Assembly (NCBI GenBank): GCA_966210725.1
Contig: CBIHLN010000002.1
Coordinates: forward strand, 1 to 64,000
Source of the DNA: Lysobacter_C sp966210725
GTDB lineage: Bacteria; Pseudomonadota; Gammaproteobacteria; Xanthomonadales; Xanthomonadaceae
Reading direction: 5' to 3'
Length of the DNA stretch: 64,000 bases
The position numbers were made by a program, and so were the translations under genes. Below, piece by piece: positions 60,871 to 64,000 of this stretch. Positions within the stretch are counted from its first letter, which is position 1; each line of letters begins with the position of its first letter. The notes under the pieces were generated by a model. That model was not told where the DNA came from. It did not search any database and worked only from the letters and a program-made list of their open reading frames with translations.

Positions 60871-62472
60871 TTATCCGGCCGGGGCGTAGGTGTAGGACGA
60901 GCCGACGCCCAGCGGGATGCCCAGCGCCCAGAAGCCGATCAGGAACGCGCTCCACACCACCAGCAGCGTGACCGAGAACGGCAGCATCAGCGCCAGCAAC
61001 GTGCCGACGCCGGCCGACTTCACGTAGCGCTGGCAGAACACCACGATCAGCGGGAAGTACGGCAGCAGCGGGGTGATGATGTTGGTGGACGAATCGCCCA
61101 CGCGGTAGGCGGCCTGCGTGAGGTCCGGCGAGACGCCCAGCTGCATCAGCATCGGCACCATGATCGCGCCGATCAGCGCCCACTTCGCCGAGGCCGAGCC
61201 GACCACCAGGTTGACCATGCCCGACAGCAGCACGATGCCGACCACCGTCAGCGCCATCGGCAGGCCCAGCGCCTGCAGGCCATTGGCGCCCTTGATCGCC
61301 AGCAGCACCCCCAGGTTGGACTGGCCGAAGGCGTAGATGAACTGCGCGGCGAAGAACGCCATGACGATGTAGTAGCCCATCCCGCTCATCGCCTTGCTCA
61401 TGCCGGCGATGACATCGCGGTGGGTCTTCACCGTGCCCGACACGTAGCCGTACACGACGCCCGGGATCAGGAAGAAGATGAAGATCAGCGCCACGATCGA
61501 CTGCATCAGCGGCGCGGTGAACGCCAGCAGCGGATTGGTGCCGGGCGCCAGCCCTTCCGCCGGCGCCGCCCACGGCGTGCCCTCGGGCAGCAGGCTGAGC
61601 ACGAACAGCACCACCGCGATGCCGCCGGCGACGAGCGCGGCGGTCAGGCCGCGGCGCTCGTTGGGCGCCAGCGGCTCCATCGTCGGCATCTGGCTGGTGT
61701 CGCCGTCCACGGCGGTGGCCTTCAGCCGCGGCTCGATCACCCGGTCGGTGAGGAACCAGCCGATGGCGACGATCAGGAACGTCGAGGCGGTGGTGAAGAA
61801 CCAGTTGTTGAGCGGGTTGATCTCGATGGCCGGGTCCAGCAGGCGCGCGGCCTCCTGGGTCAGGCCGGCGAGCAGCGGATCGAGGCTGGAGGGCACGAAG
61901 AACGTCGCCGAGAACCCGCCCGACACGCCGGCGAACGCCGCGGCGATACCCGCCAGCGGATGGCGCCCGGCCGCATAGAAGATGACCGCGCCCAGCGGGA
62001 TCACCAGCACGTAGCCGGCATCCACCGCGATGTGGCTGAGGATGCCCACGGCGATCACCGCCGGGGTCAGCAGCAGGCGCGGGGTGACGGCGAGCATCGC
62101 GCGCAGGGCGGCATTGATGAAGCCGGTGTGCTCGGCCACGCCCAGGCCGAGCATCGCCACCAGCACCACGCCCAGCGGGGCGAAGTTGACGAAGGTCTGC
62201 ACCATCGTCGCCATGAAGGCGGTGAGGCTGGCGCCGCTGAGCAGGTTGACGATCTGTACGGGCTCGCCGCTGCGCGGGTCGATCTCGCCGAAGCTGACGT
62301 TGGCCAGCAGCGCCGACAGCGCCCAGGTCACCAGCATCAGGATCAGGAACAGCACCGCCGGGTCGGGCAGCCGGTTGCCGACGCGCTCCACGCCGTCGAG
62401 GAACCGGGTGACGAGGCCGCGCTTGGCGGGCTCAGCCGGCGGAGCGGACGGGTTCGGCGTGGGCTGGGACAT
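60871..62472 (-). CDS. AbgT family transporter
   Basis: A 533-residue polytopic protein of the AbgT family (p-aminobenzoyl-glutamate uptake; relatives MtrF and YdaH export sulfonamides). DAGYVLVIPLGAVIFYAAGRHP, NPLNNWFFTTASTFL, SGMVNLVVGSASAKWALIG and VGDSSTNIITPLLPYFPLI are family hallmarks. It may import folate fragments or export antimetabolites. ATG 62472 follows a purine-poor leader. Downstream is the peptide transporter gene, the same strand, 234 bp away. Confidence 0.93.
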   Translation of the reverse strand: MSQPTPNPSAPPAEPAKRGLVTRFLDGVERVGNRLPDPAVLFLILMLVTWALSALLANVSFGEIDPRSGEPVQIVNLLSGASLTAFMATMVQTFVNFAPLGVVLVAMLGLGVAEHTGFINAALRAMLAVTPRLLLTPAVIAVGILSHIAVDAGYVLVIPLGAVIFYAAGRHPLAGIAAAFAGVSGGFSATFFVPSSLDPLLAGLTQEAARLLDPAIEINPLNNWFFTTASTFLIVAIGWFLTDRVIEPRLKATAVDGDTSQMPTMEPLAPNERRGLTAALVAGGIAVVLFVLSLLPEGTPWAAPAEGLAPGTNPLLAFTAPLMQSIVALIFIFFLIPGVVYGYVSGTVKTHRDVIAGMSKAMSGMGYYIVMAFFAAQFIYAFGQSNLGVLLAIKGANGLQALGLPMALTVVGIVLLSGMVNLVVGSASAKWALIGAIMVPMLMQLGVSPDLTQAAYRVGDSSTNIITPLLPYFPLIVVFCQRYVKSAGVGTLLALMLPFSVTLLVVWSAFLIGFWALGIPLGVGSSYTYAPAG

Positions 62473-62572
62473 GCGGCGGTCCGGGCGGATTTGAGGTGGC
62501 CCGCATCCTAGCAAGGGCGGTGCCCAAGGCGCCTTTCGCCTGGTTCCCGCTACCTAACGGCGCCCTGGCCAT

Positions 62573-62594
62573 CATTCCCGTCTGCGCGGGAATG
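62573..62594. repeat. Short palindromic repeat of the ATTCCC-GGGAAT type
   Basis: CATTCCCG, six bases, CGGGAATG: a 22-bp palindrome between kynA and the AbgT gene. Similar ATTCCC-N8-GGGAAT elements are found in many genomes (for example dRS3 in Neisseria). Only one copy was seen here. Confidence 0.6.
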
Positions 62595-62632
62595 ACGGCT
62601 GTAAAGAACCGCGCGGACGGATCGAATCCGCC

Positions 62633-63514
62633 TTACCGCACCGGTGCCCCATACCCGGGACCCGGCCCGATGGTCGTACGCACTTCGAACAGCTCCGGGA
62701 AGAACGTCAGCTCCAGCGCCTGCTTGAGGAAGCCCACACCCGACGACCCGCCGGTGCCGCGCTTGAACCCGATGATCCGCATCACCGTGCGCATGTGGCG
62801 GAAGCGCCACAGCTGGAACTGCGTCTCCAGGTCGACCAGGTCCTCGCACAGGTGGTACGCCGCCCAGTGCGCGTCGACGTCTTCGTAGATGCGCTCGAAC
62901 ACCGGCAGCAGCGCCGGCTCGGACACGTGCGGGCGCGACCAGTCGCGTTCGACCAGATGCGCCGGCACCGGATGGCCGGCGCGTGACAGGTAGCGCAGGG
63001 CCTCGTCGTAGAGGCTGGGCGCCTCCAGCACCTCGCGCAGGCCGGCGTGCGCGCCCTGGTCGTGGGCGAACACCTTGAGCATCGAGGCGTTCTTGTTGCC
63101 CAGCAGGAATTCGATGGTGCGGTACTGCAGCGACTGGAAGCCCGACGACGGCCCGAGGATCTCGCGGAACTCCATGTACTCGGACGGGGTGAGCGTCTCC
63201 AGCACCGACCACATCTCGGTGAGCTGGCGCAGGATCGCCTTGCAGCGCGCGAAAATCTTCTGGCAGCCGCCCAGTTCATCGCTGCGCAGCAGCGCGATGG
63301 CGGCCTTGAGCTCGTGGATCATCAGCTTCATCCACAGCTCCGAGACCTGGTGCTGCACGATGAACAGCATCTCGTCGTGGTGCGGCGGGTTCGACAGCCG
63401 CTCCTGCGCCGACAGCAGCCGGTCCAGGTGCAGGTAGCCGGCGTAGCTCATGCGCCCCGAGAGGTCGGTGTGGATTTCCGATTCCAGCGCGCGCTCGTTC
63501 TTCTCGACAGTCAT
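62633..63514 (-). CDS. kynA: Tryptophan 2,3-dioxygenase
   Basis: A 293-residue haem enzyme that opens the indole ring of tryptophan to N-formylkynurenine. MSYAGYLHLDRLLSAQ, HHDEMLFIVQHQVSELWMK, REILGPSSGFQSLQYR and FRHMRTVMRIIGFKRGTGGS (with the haem-binding His) are intact. ATG 63514 is preceded by non-conserved sequence. No kynurenine formamidase or kynureninase gene is seen nearby. Confidence 0.95.
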   Translation of the reverse strand: MTVEKNERALESEIHTDLSGRMSYAGYLHLDRLLSAQERLSNPPHHDEMLFIVQHQVSELWMKLMIHELKAAIALLRSDELGGCQKIFARCKAILRQLTEMWSVLETLTPSEYMEFREILGPSSGFQSLQYRTIEFLLGNKNASMLKVFAHDQGAHAGLREVLEAPSLYDEALRYLSRAGHPVPAHLVERDWSRPHVSEPALLPVFERIYEDVDAHWAAYHLCEDLVDLETQFQLWRFRHMRTVMRIIGFKRGTGGSSGVGFLKQALELTFFPELFEVRTTIGPGPGYGAPVR

Positions 63515-63737
63515 CTCCGCTCCCTGCGGGTCGTGGCCGGGGGCGCACCGCCCGCCCGGGCCGCGCCGCTCCGGTCGTTCCGGAAGCCCACAAGGGTAGC
63601 GCACGGTCCACGCCCGTCCGTCGCCCGGTCACACCGCTGACATGCGGCGGCGGGACGATCCGGGCACACTCTTGCCCGCCCGCGACAGGGCACACGCCGG
63701 CACGGGGCCGGCGGGCACGCACAACGGGGATCCAGGG

Positions 63738-64000
63738 ATGAATCGAACGACAGGCCGCCTCGCGGCATGGGCGCTGGTGCTGTGCACCGGCTGGGGCGCC
63801 GGCGGCACGGCCGCGGCGCAGGTGGTCGTCAGCCAGGTGTACGGGGGCGGCGGCAATTCCGGCGCGACCCTGCGCAGCGACTTCATCGAACTGCGCAACA
63901 CCGGCCCGGCCGCGGTATCGCTGGACGGCTGGAGCGTGCAGTACGCGTCCTCCACAGGCGCGTCGTGGCAGCGCACGCCGCTGGCCGGGTCGATCGCGCC
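63738..64000 (+). CDS. Secreted lamin-tail/nuclease protein, 5' part only
   Basis: The first 87 residues of a protein cut by the window end. A signal peptide (MNRTTGRLAAWALVLCTGWG, then GGTAAAQ) leads into VVVSQVYGGGGNSGATLRSD, FIELRNTGPAAVSLDGWSVQ and YASSTGASW, which is the lamin-tail domain at the start of ExeM/NucH-like extracellular nucleases and related surface proteins. The rest, with any endonuclease/exonuclease domain, is outside the window. ATG 63738 is 223 bp from the divergent kynA start. Confidence 0.8.
   Translation, partial: MNRTTGRLAAWALVLCTGWGAGGTAAAQVVVSQVYGGGGNSGATLRSDFIELRNTGPAAVSLDGWSVQYASSTGASWQRTPLAGSIA

Noticed and set aside
60856..62511. Plus-strand open frame opposite the AbgT gene
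   Set aside because: Composition is biased to His/Arg/Gln, with no recognisable fold; a shadow of the transporter gene.

Overview
The window is GC-rich DNA from a gammaproteobacterium of the Xanthomonadaceae/Lysobacteraceae (Lysobacter- or Luteimonas-like). This rests on gene content and order only, not on a database search. The pointers are a polysaccharide/O-antigen locus abutting metB (the conserved border of xanthomonad LPS loci), a Clp-type CRP homologue next to speD and trp genes, GTAG-headed REP repeats between genes, and tyrosine degradation through homogentisate.

Region 1 (about 1-20.9 kb) is a surface-polysaccharide locus. Ten genes on the minus strand run from wzm down to two sulfotransferases with overlapping or nearly touching ends: Wzm/Wzt ABC exporter, a UDP-sugar dehydrogenase of WecC type, a 1,693-residue protein with three glycosyltransferase-like domains, a heparinase II/III-type protein, an SGNH-like protein and an MBOAT O-acyltransferase, two more GT4 enzymes and two sulfotransferases. 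Two plus-strand genes follow (polysaccharide pyruvyl transferase, GT-C-like membrane protein). I infer an acidic, ABC-exported glycan carrying acyl, sulfate and pyruvate groups. Base composition falls over about 1.0-4.2 kb, suggesting separate acquisition of the decoration end. wzm is translationally coupled to metB.

Region 2 (20.9-31.9 kb) holds metB/cystathionine gamma-lyase and cystathionine beta-synthase, a DUF465 protein, a lipoprotein plus OmpA-like pair, an unlinked PilU, maleylacetoacetate isomerase with fumarylacetoacetase, tRNA-Gln, rplM-rpsI, a GlcF-like iron-sulfur protein and coq7. Region 3 (32.2-42.1 kb) has speD, clp, a GNAT enzyme, a HAD phosphatase and the trp genes (trpE-trpG-trpD-ABM-trpC), then a lipid kinase and rpe. 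Region 4 (42.3-47.3 kb) has an outer-membrane barrel protein, a J-domain protein, purC, an Mpo1-like protein, an EamA transporter and an epimerase-like protein. Region 5 (47.6-53.6 kb) is a six-gene Mrp Na+/H+ antiporter operon with mrpA and mrpB fused. Region 6 (53.7-64 kb) has a Ca2+/Na+ exchanger, a lipoprotein, hmgA and hpd with a divergent MarR regulator, a peptide transporter, an AbgT transporter, tryptophan 2,3-dioxygenase and the start of a secreted nuclease.

Noncoding DNA is also structured. Four intergenic REP cassettes share two repeat types, three of them in a nested inverted order; one lies inside the trp operon. A DUF559 gene between hmgA and hpd is bracketed by 39-bp inverted repeats that supply its ribosome-binding site and its last codons. 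The hpd/marR gap holds a near-perfect palindrome, and several gene ends carry strong hairpins.
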